DNA of 64,000 nt from assembly GCA_964036275.1 (NCBI GenBank), contig OZ038439.1:11992095-12056094 (forward strand), given 5' to 3'. The notes beneath the pieces were generated by a model. The model did not search any database. It saw only the letters and a program-made list of their open reading frames with translations, and was not told the DNA's origin. The position numbers and the translations under genes were made by a program. Positions 13,526 through 24,519 of the stretch are shown piece after piece. This stretch comes from Litoditis marina (Eukaryota; Nematoda; Chromadorea; Rhabditida; Rhabditidae). The first letter of the stretch is position 1; the number at the start of each line of letters is the position of its first letter.

Positions 13526-13948
13526 TTGAACCTCAATTCGCGTTCCTCGGTCACCGAATATTGGGGCCTGGGTCCAGAACCAAAAGTCACCTTTCCCCCA
13601 CACACTCTCCAGCCCATTCGTTTCGCCTACCAGCGACCGATTTGGCAGGTAAGGGATTTATTCTATCATATAACTTATAGTAATAACCCAAATGTTACCT
13701 TATTCTCTTATCACAAATCAAACCTGTTAATTTTGCTTTTTGAACGTTGGTAGACTTGCAAAAATCAGTTCCTTCTCAAGACCAGTTGCTTACGCTTAGA
13801 TGGACCGAATAGATGTAATGTTCTCTATTTGTTCCAGATAACCGTCATGAACATTACATACAACTACACAGAGTCCACTCTCACCAACTATGACGTCACT
13901 CGAATTGTGATTGCGGAGAGCGCCGTCGACACTGTTCAAAACGTGAAA
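13526..13948 (+). pseudogene. Tandem family, copy 1: two exons, 3' end decayed
   Basis: Exon A (13526-13648) follows TGTCTTTTAG and ends in TTTPPHT-like sequence, reading FPPHTLQPI..RPIWQ before a GTAAGG donor. Exon B (13838-13948) follows TTGTTCCAG and reads from ITVMNITYNYTESTLTNYDV to AVDTVQNVK before GTATAC. Both exons are phase 0, and exon B is 111 nt like its counterpart in copy 2. The expected last exon, near 14430-14500, has an in-frame stop and a frameshift relative to copy 2, so this copy looks inactivated. Several N-glycosylation sites (NIT, NYT) suggest a secreted or surface protein. The family is not recognised. Confidence 0.5.
13658..13806 (+). repeat. Segmental duplicate, copy 2
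   Basis: This is the counterpart of 12093-12240. It forms most of the intron between exons A and B of tandem copy 1, which shows that the duplication unit included the gene. Confidence 0.75.
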
Positions 13949-14198
13949 GTATACAATTGTGTATTTTAATAGTGGTTCAATGAATATGAACAAATCAGTG
14001 TCCAAGTGCGATGCAAAACTGTAACATGGAACGTAAAAAATTGAAGTTTTCGTTTTTATGTGTACAAAATACTAATTCGTAGGGAGTTGCCTCATTTCTT
14101 GGCGAAATTTCAAAAATAAAATGGGGAGAGGTATTGGAAAACCGCGTACAGTCTAGGTCTCTGCTCCGAACACAACTGACGCATTTGGATGCTAACAC

Positions 14199-14247
14199 TG
14201 GATGCTGCCGAAACACTGCTGTTCGTCGCTAACTACTCAGCCGAAAG
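14199..14247 (+). pseudogene. Possible upstream exon of tandem copy 2
   Basis: The frame reads LDAAETLLFVANYSAER up to a possible GTACAT donor and resembles the block at 12325-12407. The upstream border and frame are unclear; a stop codon lies shortly before it in the same frame. It is supported only by resemblance between the copies. Confidence 0.35.
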
Positions 14248-15029
14248 GTACATTTTTGCATCTCCACTGAGAATCATACAATATCAACAAGGAATTGCCA
14301 TACTGTTTCATATATGTAAATTTTTCGGGAGAAGTTAACAATTTTCACATTCGAGTCGGATTCCTAATTTGTCCTTGGAATGTCCGTATGTGCTGTAGGA
14401 GTATCAAGAGAAGAACAAGTTGATTCATCACTTAAATGAAGGGTGTGCTGAATAAATATGAATGAGAAAATCTATGTTGTATCTATTTCGAGAAATGAAG
14501 AATGGTAGTCGTTGGTTATACCCAGTTCCAAACACCACTTCATAGTATCTATTATGTAGGTATATGATGAGTATTAGTTCTAAACTGCTCTCAAGCGTTT
14601 CAACTGAAACAATACATCTATCTTAGTGTATTTTTTGTTCTGTTGTTATTTGAGTACATTGAGATTCCGGTGTTTAGCTCTTTTCACATCCATCTATTCA
14701 CGCGAGAAATGGTGGAGGCTCTTCACGTCAAAATCTACCTCAGTTGTGTTAGTTTCTGTGCTCAGGCTGTCTTTGTTGAAGACTTACCTCAATTTAAAGC
14801 AAAACTGTGGAGTTTGACTCAAAACAATCTGCTCCGAAGTAGAAAAAAAACATGTTTGCTTGGTTCTCCTGAACAAAGTTAAAATACCTCATTAGAATGC
14901 TCACTGTACGTGACTATTCAATTGACCTATAGTGCACACTTGTCACAATACGCGATTCAGCCAGATATTCGCATGGCACTTTTTCTCTCAAAATACTGAA
15001 AAAGTAAATTTGTTTCTGTCCCCTTCAAG

Positions 15030-16035
15030 GTATTGATTCATTTTTGGGATCCGACCACGTCACAATGGGATGTGCCCACAAGTATGGTCTTGGATCCGTT
15101 CACTTTTCCTCCGCACACCAACCAGCCAATCCAACACTACCAGAAAACGTTCTGGCAGGTGGGGCAACTCCAAAGTGACAACATTTATCATGGCCAGGAC
15201 TAATGAAATATACTTTTATAGGTGCCAGAACTACTGAAATGTCTATATTTGTTTGTCACTGGGGAGGGAATTATAGGGGAGACAGGCTTGGCTCGAAGAA
15301 TCAACGCCACGCGCCAGTTTCTTAGTCTTCAATGCGGCAAAACTGCGGTTTGGAGTGGATAAAATATAATGTAGAGTGAAAAATTAAAACTAGTGAGAAA
15401 ATTAGATCTAAATGCATATATATTCTCTCTCATATTCCGTTAAAATATGAAGAAGTTTATCTTTTGAAATAAGGGAGTTAGAGGGGGGGGGGGGGTACTG
15501 GAGTTCGTTACCGCAAGACTTGGTACCAGATTTTCCACGGCTAAGTCCCATGAGAATTGTCAATGTCGAGTTTAATTTTTTAAACCTGTGATTTTCAACA
15601 AGTTGACTTGGTCACAAACCTTTTTATGTTTTCACATGGATTCAATAACTTCCATTATTACAGATACTTTGAAAAGATTTTGTTTACGTGCCAACACTAA
15701 ACTTGTGATTACTACAGATAACCCTCATGGGAACTACTCACAACTACTACAACTCAGTCTTCACAAACTATGACTTCACTCGAATGGAGATTGCGGAAAC
15801 TGAAGTGGACACTGTACAAATTGCGAATGTGTACAAATGTGTTTTCTAACCATTAGTGATCAACGAGCGATTGAAAAATATGGTTACTGAAACAGTTCAA
15901 CATATTTCATATCAAAATAACTACTTGGGTTATAAATGAACGTGATAAAGAAACCTTCTTGTGTAGGTTGTGCTGAGCAACACGGATGAATTAAACGGAA
16001 AATATATCGTTGAATACGTTTATCCAACTGTATAA
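15030..16035 (+). CDS. Unrecognised tandem-family gene, copy 2 (3' exons)
   Basis: Three exons join in phase 0. Exon 15030-15158 reads VLIHFWDPTTSQWDV to YQKTFWQ after CCCTTCAAG. Exon 15718-15828 reads ITLMGTTHNYYNSVFTNYDF to DTVQIAN after TACTACAG. Exon 15967-16035 reads VVLSNTDELNGKYIVEYVYP followed by TV and a TAA stop. The shared FPPHT-QPI, FWQ-IT and TNYD-TR blocks tie it to copy 1 (13526-13948). The 5' part is not resolved; 14199-14247 may be an upstream exon. I do not recognise the family. The beta-strand-like alternation and a glycosylation-rich paralog suggest an extracellular domain, but that is inference. It lies in a repeat-rich block with no other convincing gene beside it. Confidence 0.6.
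15483..15496. repeat. Poly-G tract
   Basis: A run of about 13 G residues stands in the intron between exons 15030-15158 and 15718-15828. It is a mononucleotide tract with no other sign of function. Confidence 0.8.
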
Positions 16036-16703
16036 ATGTTCTCCACTGGAGGTTCGATACGTTTCTGGTAAAACAAAACTTTCATTGGAAAGTACATTCC
16101 CTGACGTCGACGCTCAAAAACATAATAGGAAAGACGGTAAAACGGAGCAAACTTTTGCGAAAATGTAACATTTAAAGAACTCATATATACACTACTTTGA
16201 ACTAAAAAAGTAAGTGCACCCATGAGATAATTGAATGGTTTACTGTCGATGCCTGAACATTGATTGTTCTGTTAACATAATATTCATTATACTTCACTTC
16301 ATACATTCTGGCCGCAACGTTTTTTTAAAGGATACCAGACACCAACATTGAGAAATCACGTTCTGACCCGCAGGGTATCGAGTTCTGTCCCAGGGATTAA
16401 TTGCAATGAAAAATTTCATGTCAGTGAATTTTTCAATTGATGCAACAACGCATGCATCGTGATTCGATTTTATTTACTAATAAGAAATCATATTCAAACC
16501 AATCATCAAAAGTTTTATGCATCGAAAAATTTTTTTTATGACACATTCAGATATACCAACTTTCTAAGCCTCAAAGAAACGAGACACTAACATACGTTTC
16601 TGTAGACAGCGGGGTTTTATACGTATCACAAGAGTTATGTTGTTTGTTTTGAGCAGAAACCAGTTGAGAAATTCGCCTTCATCGTGTATAGTTTATTTCA
16701 GCA
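16036..16703. other. Spacer without recognisable gene
   Basis: AT-rich DNA. Open frames on the minus strand (16020-16223) lack splice signals and are not conserved with anything else in the window. A poly-T/A stretch lies near 16530. Confidence 0.5.
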
Positions 16704-16860
16704 TTACACATAATTTACACACATTTCGAGCCAGAAGGAGAGTACAATAAGGTATCCCACTGGAGCAGAAGATGATTCTGTAGTTTGAACTTCGGTTGAG
16801 GGAGTGATTGTGGTGGTGGTGGTAGTGGTGGTTGTTGTGGGGAAATTCGGTAAAGGCATC
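16704..16860 (-). CDS. Possible 3'-terminal exon, Thr-rich with hydrophobic tail
   Basis: Read on the minus strand, the frame gives PNFP, ten Thr residues, then ITPSTEVQTTESSSAPVGYL and a hydrophobic end (IVLSFWLEMCVNYV) before TAA. A poly-A signal AATAAA (complement of 16692-16697) follows the stop. An acceptor-like TTAAAAG precedes the exon at 16861. A Thr/Ser-rich stalk plus a hydrophobic C-terminus is typical of GPI-anchored or membrane-tethered secreted nematode proteins. Upstream exons were not found, so this may be a remnant. The Thr codons form a (GTG)n-like microsatellite at about 16806-16840. Confidence 0.4.
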
Positions 16861-17061
16861 CTTTTAAGCTTTGAAATAATACTAATGATCACTATTGGCA
16901 ATGTAATCTTCACCTATCTATCAGTAATCAATAATCATCATTTCCATTGGAGACGTTTGCTCAAGATTCTGGAAACCGAGGAGGGAAGTTTTGCAATTAT
17001 ATGTTTTAATCTGAATAAATGCCAAAAAAAGGATGGCCATGAATGTGAATAAAGTATCTAT

Positions 17062-17411
17062 TCATGAAAAAATGGGGGCCCAACGACTGTGAGATTTGTC
17101 TTCTGCTGTGCACCCTGCACAATGGTTTGCAGTTTTTTGTCGTTACTTCAACTCTAGGTGCTGCGCTTGTCATATTATTCAACAATTATTCAACAGTTGT
17201 TCTCTCTTTCGCAGCTGTGATTTGTAGACTAGTTAACAGGTTTGAAAAAATATTTTACGACTTTTGTATGTTTGTAATCAACAGTTATACTTGAGTATAT
17301 TAGTATTTTTCGATTTTTGTAGCAGTAGCTGTTCCATTTGAGAGTAGTTGTCTAAGGCGCGCACAGCAGAAGACAAATCTCACAGTCGTTGGGCCCCCAC
17401 TTTTTCATGAA
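17062..17411. mobile_element. MITE with about 51-bp terminal inverted repeats
   Basis: The left end (TTCATGAAAAAATGGGGGCC, continuing through CAACGACTGTGAG to CTTCTGCTGTGC) is matched in inverse orientation at 17360-17410 with one or two differences. The interior is 250 bp of AT-rich DNA without a transposase. It is non-autonomous and probably young, because the ends are nearly identical. Confidence 0.85.
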
Positions 17412-18745
17412 TTTTTCTCTTTTTGTCTACATGCCGTAGGTATGTAGTTTGATCTGTACGGTGCAGATAAAATTGTTTTCTCAATGAACCACTTGTCAAG
17501 AATTACCATCATTCGGAAAAATATGACGTCAGCATTGCAGTTCTGAAAACTTACTTCATCTGTTCTTCAGAATCACAGAATACATCATGTTTGAATAAAG
17601 TTTCGCCGTGAATTGACGATTTTCAAGAAACTTTCAGCATTCGAAAACATTTCACGTCAATTTTTGTGAAAGCTGACGTCATCTGGCCTTCTGAACCCCA
17701 GAATACGTCACTCTTAGATTGAGTTTCACCTTTAATTGACCCTTTCTAAGATATTACCATCATTTGAAAATATATGTGACGTCAACTTTGCACTTTTCAA
17801 AAATGACGTCATCTGGTCTCCAGAATCCTGAAGGACGTCAGTAGTAGAATACTTCATAATCAAAAAAAGTCACGATGGCATCATATTTCAATTTTCAAGC
17901 AAATCGGTAATTGTTTCTCTAAGTTACAGTACAGTTTGAGTTGTCGACCGGACAGAGAGAGTGAGAGAGCGTGCTGAATGGAGAGACGCAACCCTTTTCC
18001 GAAAAATGTCTATAACTTTGTTTGAAACAATTTTTTCGCAAATTTATTTTGGTCCGCCAGGGTTTGAGTAGATATTACATCCCTTACACAATTTGCAACA
18101 AAATCGGTTAAGTAGAAACCCTTGAACTGGGAGTTTTCCCTTGTTTCGACTATGATGTCATCCGAGCTCCAGAATCCTCGATGACGTCATCAGTAGATGA
18201 CTTACATCTTAATCGATGTCAGTTCATGTCTGGTATAATACTTCAAATTTTACTTGAATTGGTTAGGGCTGAGCTGAGTTATAACGCAATTTCATTTACC
18301 CCGACAGAGAGGGCGAGAGAGTGCACGAAATGGAGAGACGCAGAGACATTTTCAAAGACCCATAACTTGATGAAAAACAATTTTTTTCGAAAAAAGGTTG
18401 CGCCCCCAAGGTTTGAGTGGGACATCTATCGTGTCCTCAATTTTCAGTCAAATCGGTTCACACATAAAAATTTCCCAGGAGTGCGTTCACACACACACAC
18501 ACGGCGGAAGTTGGCGGTCTGCATGAAGCGCATAACGTCATAACTCGGCTCAAACTCAATCGATTTTGTTCAAATTTCGAACATAGCTTGTAAATATGCC
18601 ATGAAATATCAACAGATCATAAAATACTTTGATTTGCACGTTTGGGTCTTTTTGAGGAGAACTAAAAAAATGAAAGCGCGCATTAGCCGAACCAAAGATA
18701 AATCTCGCACAGCGCTTCGCGCTGCGCGCGATATCTAAGTAAACC
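17412..18745. mobile_element. Non-autonomous element with TGACGTCA repeats, copy 1
   Basis: The left part is a tandem of roughly 110-130 bp units, each with ..GACGTCATCTGG..CAGAATC; TGACGTCA occurs near 17692, 17803 and 18181. A core with GACAGAGAGAGTGAGAGAGCG follows, repeated in variant form near 18303. The right end has GCGCGCATTAGCCG, a short hairpin (AGCGC/GCGCT) and GCGCGATATCTAA. The same order of blocks occurs at 22975-23945, and part of it at 21175-21555, so this is a dispersed element. The hairpin followed by CTAA recalls a Helitron 3' end, but the fit is not good enough to assign it. No protein is encoded; an AC microsatellite lies at 18488-18501. Confidence 0.65.
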
Positions 18746-19908
18746 GATTCAAGATTGTCTCTTCCATGTGTCGTTCATACATTAAATGTGGTGCACCGAA
18801 CGCTAGTATACATCTAGGTTTAGATTCAAACACCAAATGTTGCTTCCAAGATGAAACGTATTGCCTGACGATTTGCTCGTTCACTCCAATCCTAATCGAC
18901 ATCAGCAAACCAGTGAATGGTGCTACTCCTGAACCAAAACAGTTGTAACCGATTTCCAAACGCTTTATTCCGTCGCAGTACACTTATTTCAGAACGCGGA
19001 TGGTATCAGCGAACGATGGCTATCAATTTTCTCCGAGAAAATAGACAGTTCGTCATGAACGGACATGCAGGGTGCTATACTTCGGAGACGATCACAACGC
19101 CTAAGACCTGCGACTGTTTACCGAATATCTGAGACGTGTGAAAACACTTGGCATATAGGCAGTTGGTGAGTGGTCATTCAGATAAAAGTGTTTCTCGGTA
19201 CTGCCCGGGCTTATTCCGGTCACTAAAATTTTGATAAACCTGCTGCGAGCAGTACCGGGACTGGTTTATTAGGCATATGGACAAAATCAAAAAAAAAACT
19301 GATACAGTCCAAACATTTTCAAGGAACGGTCCTGTCAGCAACAGCGACGGGAACGTGTTCTTCTCACATATAGACTCATTTTAAAGGGTATTTTCTTTTG
19401 AAATGATTGTTACAGATTTTTCATTTGGATATTGAACAGGTATGGTTGGTCGCAACGCTTTTGAGTCCCCTTAAGTGGTGAATCGAAAAGTCGTTGGTTT
19501 CTTCCCGAGATGGGCGCCTGGCAGGAAGTTCGCGGTAGACATGGCTGGATTTGGCATAAACCTTAAAGTGGTGTTCAAGTGAGTATCCTGGACCATCTTC
19601 CATGAGAAGAATAGAGGAATTACAGAATGCTCATTTTATGAAAAGAATCGACAGCAAGATCAACAACTCGTTCATGAAAAAATAACAGCGTTCAGAGTCT
19701 AGTGGTTTAGTTTCTAATTTTACTGGAACCTGTGAATTCACTAACGGAATCACACATTAATACACCAGGAAGTTTATGTTTTTTAGTGTTTCTTTCGTTT
19801 TCCTAGATTCACTGCCTCATGTGACTTGTTGAATTTCCAAGACTGATGTGAACGATCCGCTTAAGATGAGCGAACAAAAAGATCAGAAAACGTGGACTAA
19901 ATTTTCAG
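18746..19908. other. Spacer with short open frames, no firm gene
   Basis: A plus-strand frame at 18766-18948 reads through CCFQDETYCLTIC, and another at about 19480-19580 reads VVGFFPRWAPGRKFAVDMAG. Neither has matching splice sites that join it to a neighbour. They may be remnants of the gene whose possible exons lie at 19909-20340. Confidence 0.35.
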
Positions 19909-20340
19909 CTCTACAGCTGTTTTTGATACCTCGTGTGAACGTGGTGACGGTGCCCCGGAAACATGTTTGCTAGAAGATATGGGCCCCGACCGAACCGACA
20001 TCGAACCGTTTGGTTACGAGAAAAAGGTACAGTTTGCATCATTTCAATTAAGGCTAGTATGGTACAACTAAAACTCTTCAATGACTCTTTTCTATGACGA
20101 ACTTTAATTTCGTTATTCAATTCTTGCAACCCCTCTCCAATGGGGAGTCAGGACACAATGCAAAATCGTTAACGTTACTCATGACGCTAACGTGATTCCA
20201 AACGCACTTAAGGTTTCGTATTCATTCTGTAGGACTCTCACGAGAACTGGAAGAAAAATATAAGTGGGATCGCCCTGATCTTCGTTCTAAATAACCCAAT
20301 ATTCGAAAAGACGTCGCAAAACGGACAGTTTCACGACTAG
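19909..20340 (+). pseudogene. Possible exons of an unrecognised gene
   Basis: After ATTTTCAG the frame 19909-20026 reads STAVFDTSCERGDGAPETCL and on to EPFGYEKK before a GTACAG donor. A block near 20140-20210 reads TQCKIVNVTHDANVIPNALK. A last block after CTGTAG at about 20233 reads DSHENWKKNISGIALIFVLN and on to a TAG near 20340. The phases do not join cleanly between the first two blocks, so this may be a decayed gene. The middle block weakly resembles VRCKTVTWNVKN near 13995, hinting at the same family as the 12-16 kb copies. Confidence 0.35.
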
Positions 20341-20950
20341 TATTCATCATTCTTAGATTCTAGTCTACTTGCTTGGTGCAGCTTAAGTACAGCTTTTTCT
20401 GAAAATCACACTGTAATTGAGAGAAAAACTTGGTCGAATTGTGTTTTGCCGAAAAGCAAAGAATCCAGGCGGCGTAGCAATCCCCACAAAAGTTCATGAG
20501 AACACCTCAAGAGGTATTAGCACGAGCTTCTCATAAGATCCTCCTGCTTGCTAGGGAGATCGCCTGTATGGACGATTTTCGGGATGGTCGTCTCAAGGGG
20601 TCGTGGGAAAATAAAAAGGTCATGAAAATGGTTGTCTCTTATGAGTCGTCCATACCACCTCACTTGGAAAAACGAAATGAGGTCACCAAAATGGAGTATG
20701 TAGAGAGCGTCCATACCGCCTCATTTTCCAAAAATGATAAACTACCAGCAGTTACATTCCTTTCAACAACAATGGTTAACATTTTTATAAGCTTTGTTTC
20801 TTTTATTTATAAATTTATCTCATTTTTTCTGTATTCTGTTCATGTCCTCCTTGGGGCACCCAACCACTGCATTACAATTATCTTTTAACCTAACGCAGTG
20901 AGTAGTTAGTGAGAGGTAGATGACAGAACGGAAAAGTTGAGTAAACTAGT
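20341..20950. other. Spacer; one long open frame considered spurious
   Basis: The frame 20496-20888 is open for 130 codons, but it crosses an internal near-repeat (CGTCCATACC..CCTCA at 20647 and 20709) and ends in low-complexity TTTATTT sequence. No splice signal or family resemblance supports it. Confidence 0.5.
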
Positions 20951-20954
20951 TAAA

Positions 20955-21170
20955 AACAGTGTAGTTGTGTAGTGGCTAAGGTGCCACCCACCAGTACACA
21001 TTCGATTCCCACCCACGATAAATTGGTAGATAAATTGTATCTACAAAAGCTGAATCCTCCCCTGGTGCTCCTTGGCTGAATGGGAACGGTAGGATAAATC
21101 AGTCTGCCTTGAAGAGTTTCCCTCTGAGACTGTCCCATGCTAGTTCGGTGTGGAAATTTGAAGAACAGGG
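20955..21170 (+). repeat. tRNA-like (possible SINE) sequence
   Basis: TGGCTAAGGTG (20973) resembles a Pol III A box and ATTCGATTCCC (21000) a B box, spaced as in a tRNA. Flanking arms do not make an acceptor stem, so it is not a functional tRNA. A non-tRNA body follows to about 21170. It could be a tRNA-derived SINE or a tRNA pseudogene; only one copy is seen here. Confidence 0.4.
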
Positions 21171-21174
21171 GTAA

Positions 21175-21555
21175 CTTTAATTCAATTTTTTCTGAGAGCT
21201 GAGTTACACGGAAATTGTTTTTCTCCCAGCCCCCTTTATGGCATTGCCTTTACTACTTATAGTTGGGTGCAGTGTGTTTGAGTAGGTATCACATGTCTTC
21301 CACAATTTTCAACGAGATCGATTAAGTAGAAACCCTTAAACTGGGAATTTTCCCTTGTCACAACCCACCCATTTGGGGCACACTTTGCAAATGTGCTGTA
21401 GAAACTTCCCCAGTTTGCAAAATTATTTTTTTTGCGAATTTCAGCCTTTTTATGGGAAAACTAAAAAAACGGAGGCGCGCATTAGCAGGACCAAAGACAA
21501 CACGTACGCATTCTCATGGAGACGCAAAACGTCGCAAAACGAATCGTAATATCAT
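21175..21555. mobile_element. Fragment of the TGACGTCA-type element
   Basis: TTTGAGTAGGTATCACATG, then GATTAAGTAGAAACCCTTAA and ACTGGGAATTTTCCC match the core of the element at 18065-18150, and GCGCGCATTAGCAGGACCAA matches its right end. The tandem left part is absent, so this copy is truncated. Confidence 0.6.
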
Positions 21556-22661
21556 ATCACGTAACAATTGACCTTTGTAAAAGGTGTTTTAGTTATTATT
21601 TTCGATTGTTGTTTTGAGTAGGATTGAGGCTGTGTGTACTAAAATGTAATTTACCATTCGGCCAGAAGCTCTGCCATACAGTAACACTGAGGATAGTTTG
21701 GCTCAGAAAACGCTTGGTTCCCGACCGATTTCCATTTTTCCTCAGAGTGGAATAGTGAGGGGCTACCAGTACAATATGAAATCAGAATTCTGAGTTTTTA
21801 TGTTTTTCAATCCGTCCAAATTATAGAGAAACGGTCCCTTTAATAACTATGGTTGCTACGATCGAAGGACCATTTTTATTGCTCGGTCAGGGCACCTATA
21901 AAATGATGTTCAAACAAACAATGTTGCTATGGTTCGGCCTGATATAATCGCACCAAATAGTCCATGCATACAAGACCAAGCCCCCCTGTTATGTTTATTT
22001 TGATCGAAAAAATGAGGATAGTTTGAATTAGAGGTTCGATTGTCGAACGGTCGATATCAAATTCAATTTTTTTTGTGACAAATATAGAACTTTTTTGATC
22101 GTTCCACGTGTATAAGGTACTTTACTTTGATGGTACTTTAATGAATCAATAAAAAATTGGTTGTCTTTTCGTATGTACAAATGACCAGTTTCGAAAGAAC
22201 AGCTCTTTTTCTGAGAATACGTAATGTTGTGTTCATGAACAGTCTGATGTATTTTTTTGAAGCATGTAAATAAAAATAAACCCTCTGCGGTCAGAACGCA
22301 GATTTCTTCGATTTCAGAAACATCAGAAACCTCTTAGGATACTCAATGACAGAATATATTCAGAATGAGAATAAGATCTAAATACACGCACGTGAAAAAA
22401 GTGCAGTTTTTCAGTTCATTTAGTTGCTCTATTTGCTCACGTAACTCCATCCCTTCGCAGTATACTACGAACGAATCGGTGAACACAGCAGAACTCAGCA
22501 GAAACATGCAATGAGGTTCATTCAATAACTTTATTCTGGTTTACTTCATTCAATTTAATATAATTCTGCTCATTCAAATGCTCTGTAGTATTCGTGACCA
22601 CTAAAAGTGGCGAGTTGCAACGACCTCTTGTGATCTTTCTTTTGATTTGTTGTTCTGAAAA
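21556..22661. other. Spacer without recognisable gene
   Basis: Mixed AT-rich DNA. A short piece near 22480-22515 (CAGCAGAACTCAGCAGAAAC) resembles the repeat family best seen at 44655-44800. Nothing else is recognised. Confidence 0.5.
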
Positions 22662-22832
22662 CGTATGCTAGAAGGTGCCGGCACCTTTATCCCATCCTGC
22701 GTCTCTCGCTCTGTCTCACTATTTTTCGTCTCCTACATCCCGGCGGGATGTAAGAGCAGAGAATGAGCGTATGTTTGAGGAGACGCAGGATGGGATAAAG
22801 CTGCCGGGATCTTCTAGCATACGTACTCTGTT
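22662..22832. mobile_element. Palindromic MITE (GTAC..CTAG family), copy 2
   Basis: The inverted ends run from CGTATGCTAGAAGGTGCCGG to the complement at 22785-22828, with a central palindrome ACATCCCGGCGGGATGT. It is a close relative of the copies at 13217, 41200 and 62562. Confidence 0.85.
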
Positions 22833-22974
22833 ATAGAGTCTGATATTTCCGAAGCGGCCGTATACGGTGTATGTCGCCCAATCCGAATCCCATTGTATTT
22901 TTTCAACGGAATTGAAGGAACTAACTTTATTTGCTCTGAGAATGAAAAGCATGATAGCGGTAAATTGGATAAAT

Positions 22975-23945
22975 TGGATGGAAGCATGCTGACGTCAACT
23001 TTTCACATTTCACTAATGATATCATCGGGCCGTCAGATTCCCAGAAAAAGTCGTGTATCGATGCAGTTTCATCGAAATACCCCAATCGCCAACTATTTCT
23101 ATGATTTGAAAAAAATTGACTTCAACCTCGCACTTTCGCACTTTTGACGGCATCTTGACTTCAGAATCTCAGAAAACGTCGTGTTCAGATGAATTTTGTT
23201 TTGTTAATAACCAGCCCACTCGCCAACTATCATCATCACTTGGAAATATATTTGACGTCAACTTTCACTTTTTAAGTATGACGTCATCTGGCCTCCAGAA
23301 TCTCAGAATACGACATGTTTAGATGAAGTTCCATCGTTAATAATCCACTTTCTAACTATTATCATAATTTGGAGGAATATTTGACGTCAACTTTGCACTT
23401 TTTAAAGATGACGTCATCTGGTCTCCAGAATCCTGAAAGACGTCACGAATAGAATACTTTATGTATAAATTGAAGTTACGATGACAACATATTTCAATTT
23501 TCATCAAAATCGGTAAGGGTTGCCCTAAGTTACAGGACAGTTTGATTAACCGAACTGACAGAAAAAGCGAGAGAGCGTGCTGAATGAAGAGAAGCAGAAA
23601 CATTTTGTTTAGCAGGTCGTAAGTCAGTAAGGAAGGTTTTTCTTTACTTGTTTGTGCTCATTGATTTTCAGTAAGAATTCTATAATGACTCAAGTTCCAT
23701 CCTAATCCGTCCCATCTCTGCAGAGATAGTATACTCCGCACGCCGGATGGATGAAGCGCATAAAGTCATCACTTGGCTCAAACTGGTTCGACTTCGTCAA
23801 ATTCTGAACAAAATTCACAAATCATTGAAAGTGTTGTTCTGCATGTTTCAGCCTTTTTAGAGTAAATCTACAAATGGAAGCGCGCATTAGCCGGACCAAA
23901 GACAAATGACGCACAGCACTTCGCGCTCCGCCTCGGATAGAATCC
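22975..23945. mobile_element. Non-autonomous element with TGACGTCA repeats, copy 2
   Basis: About four tandem units carry CAGAATC..GACGTC or its variants, with TGACGTCA near 23279 and 23409. They are followed by the GACAGAAAAAGCGAGAGAGC core (23546) and the GCGCGCATTAGCCGGACCAA end (23880). The order matches 17412-18745. No coding capacity is seen. Confidence 0.65.
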
Positions 23946-23985
23946 TGCCGATGCCCAGCCGGGTCGACCCGGCTGGGCATCGGCA
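23946..23985. repeat. Perfect 40-bp palindrome
   Basis: The sequence from TGCCGATGCC through GGGTCGACCC to GGCATCGGCA is identical to its reverse complement, centred on GTCGAC (23963-23968). It directly follows the right end of the element copy 22975-23945. Related GGCATCGGCA words recur at about 27890-27990. Confidence 0.95.
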
Positions 23986-24519
23986 ACGAACGGGCTTGCC
24001 GCCTGCAAAGGCTAAAACCCGATTAAACAACAGTTAAGAGGGCTCAAACTCGTTGATAGAGGTAGAAATTACGATTGTTATGAGTTCATTGCTTTTAGAA
24101 GAGTTGTTCAATGATGGGGTTCATGAAAACTTCCTTTAGTTAAGCAAAATTTTCGTTTAGAAACTTACTACAATACAAATACGACCATTTCATAACTGTT
24201 CCGGAATTGAAGTCTTAAGCAGGACAATATACATGGATAATGACAATTTTCAGTCTCGAAAGTCATCGTTACAGTAAAAAAATTCCGTGTTTATCTCCAT
24301 AATTGTTCGCTTCCTGTATTTTCAATCGAAGCAGCTCACGGGCAACGCAAACCGCGCCCCAGCTATACCGTACTGGGTGCATTGCAGACCTTTATTTGAG
24401 CTAATTTTCGAAATTCGCAAATTTCTTGTTTTCTCTTTTTATCGTTTCAACTTGGTTTTATTTAATTATTTCTGTAATCGTATTTTAGTTAAGCACATGA
24501 ATAATGAAATTTCGAGTGA

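Noticed and set aside
18735..18983. 82-codon minus-strand open frame after the first TGACGTCA element
   Set aside because: No splice sites or family resemblance, and an equally open frame exists on the other strand.
20496..20888. 130-codon open frame
   Set aside because: Internal DNA repeats, low-complexity 3' half, no splice signals and no family resemblance.
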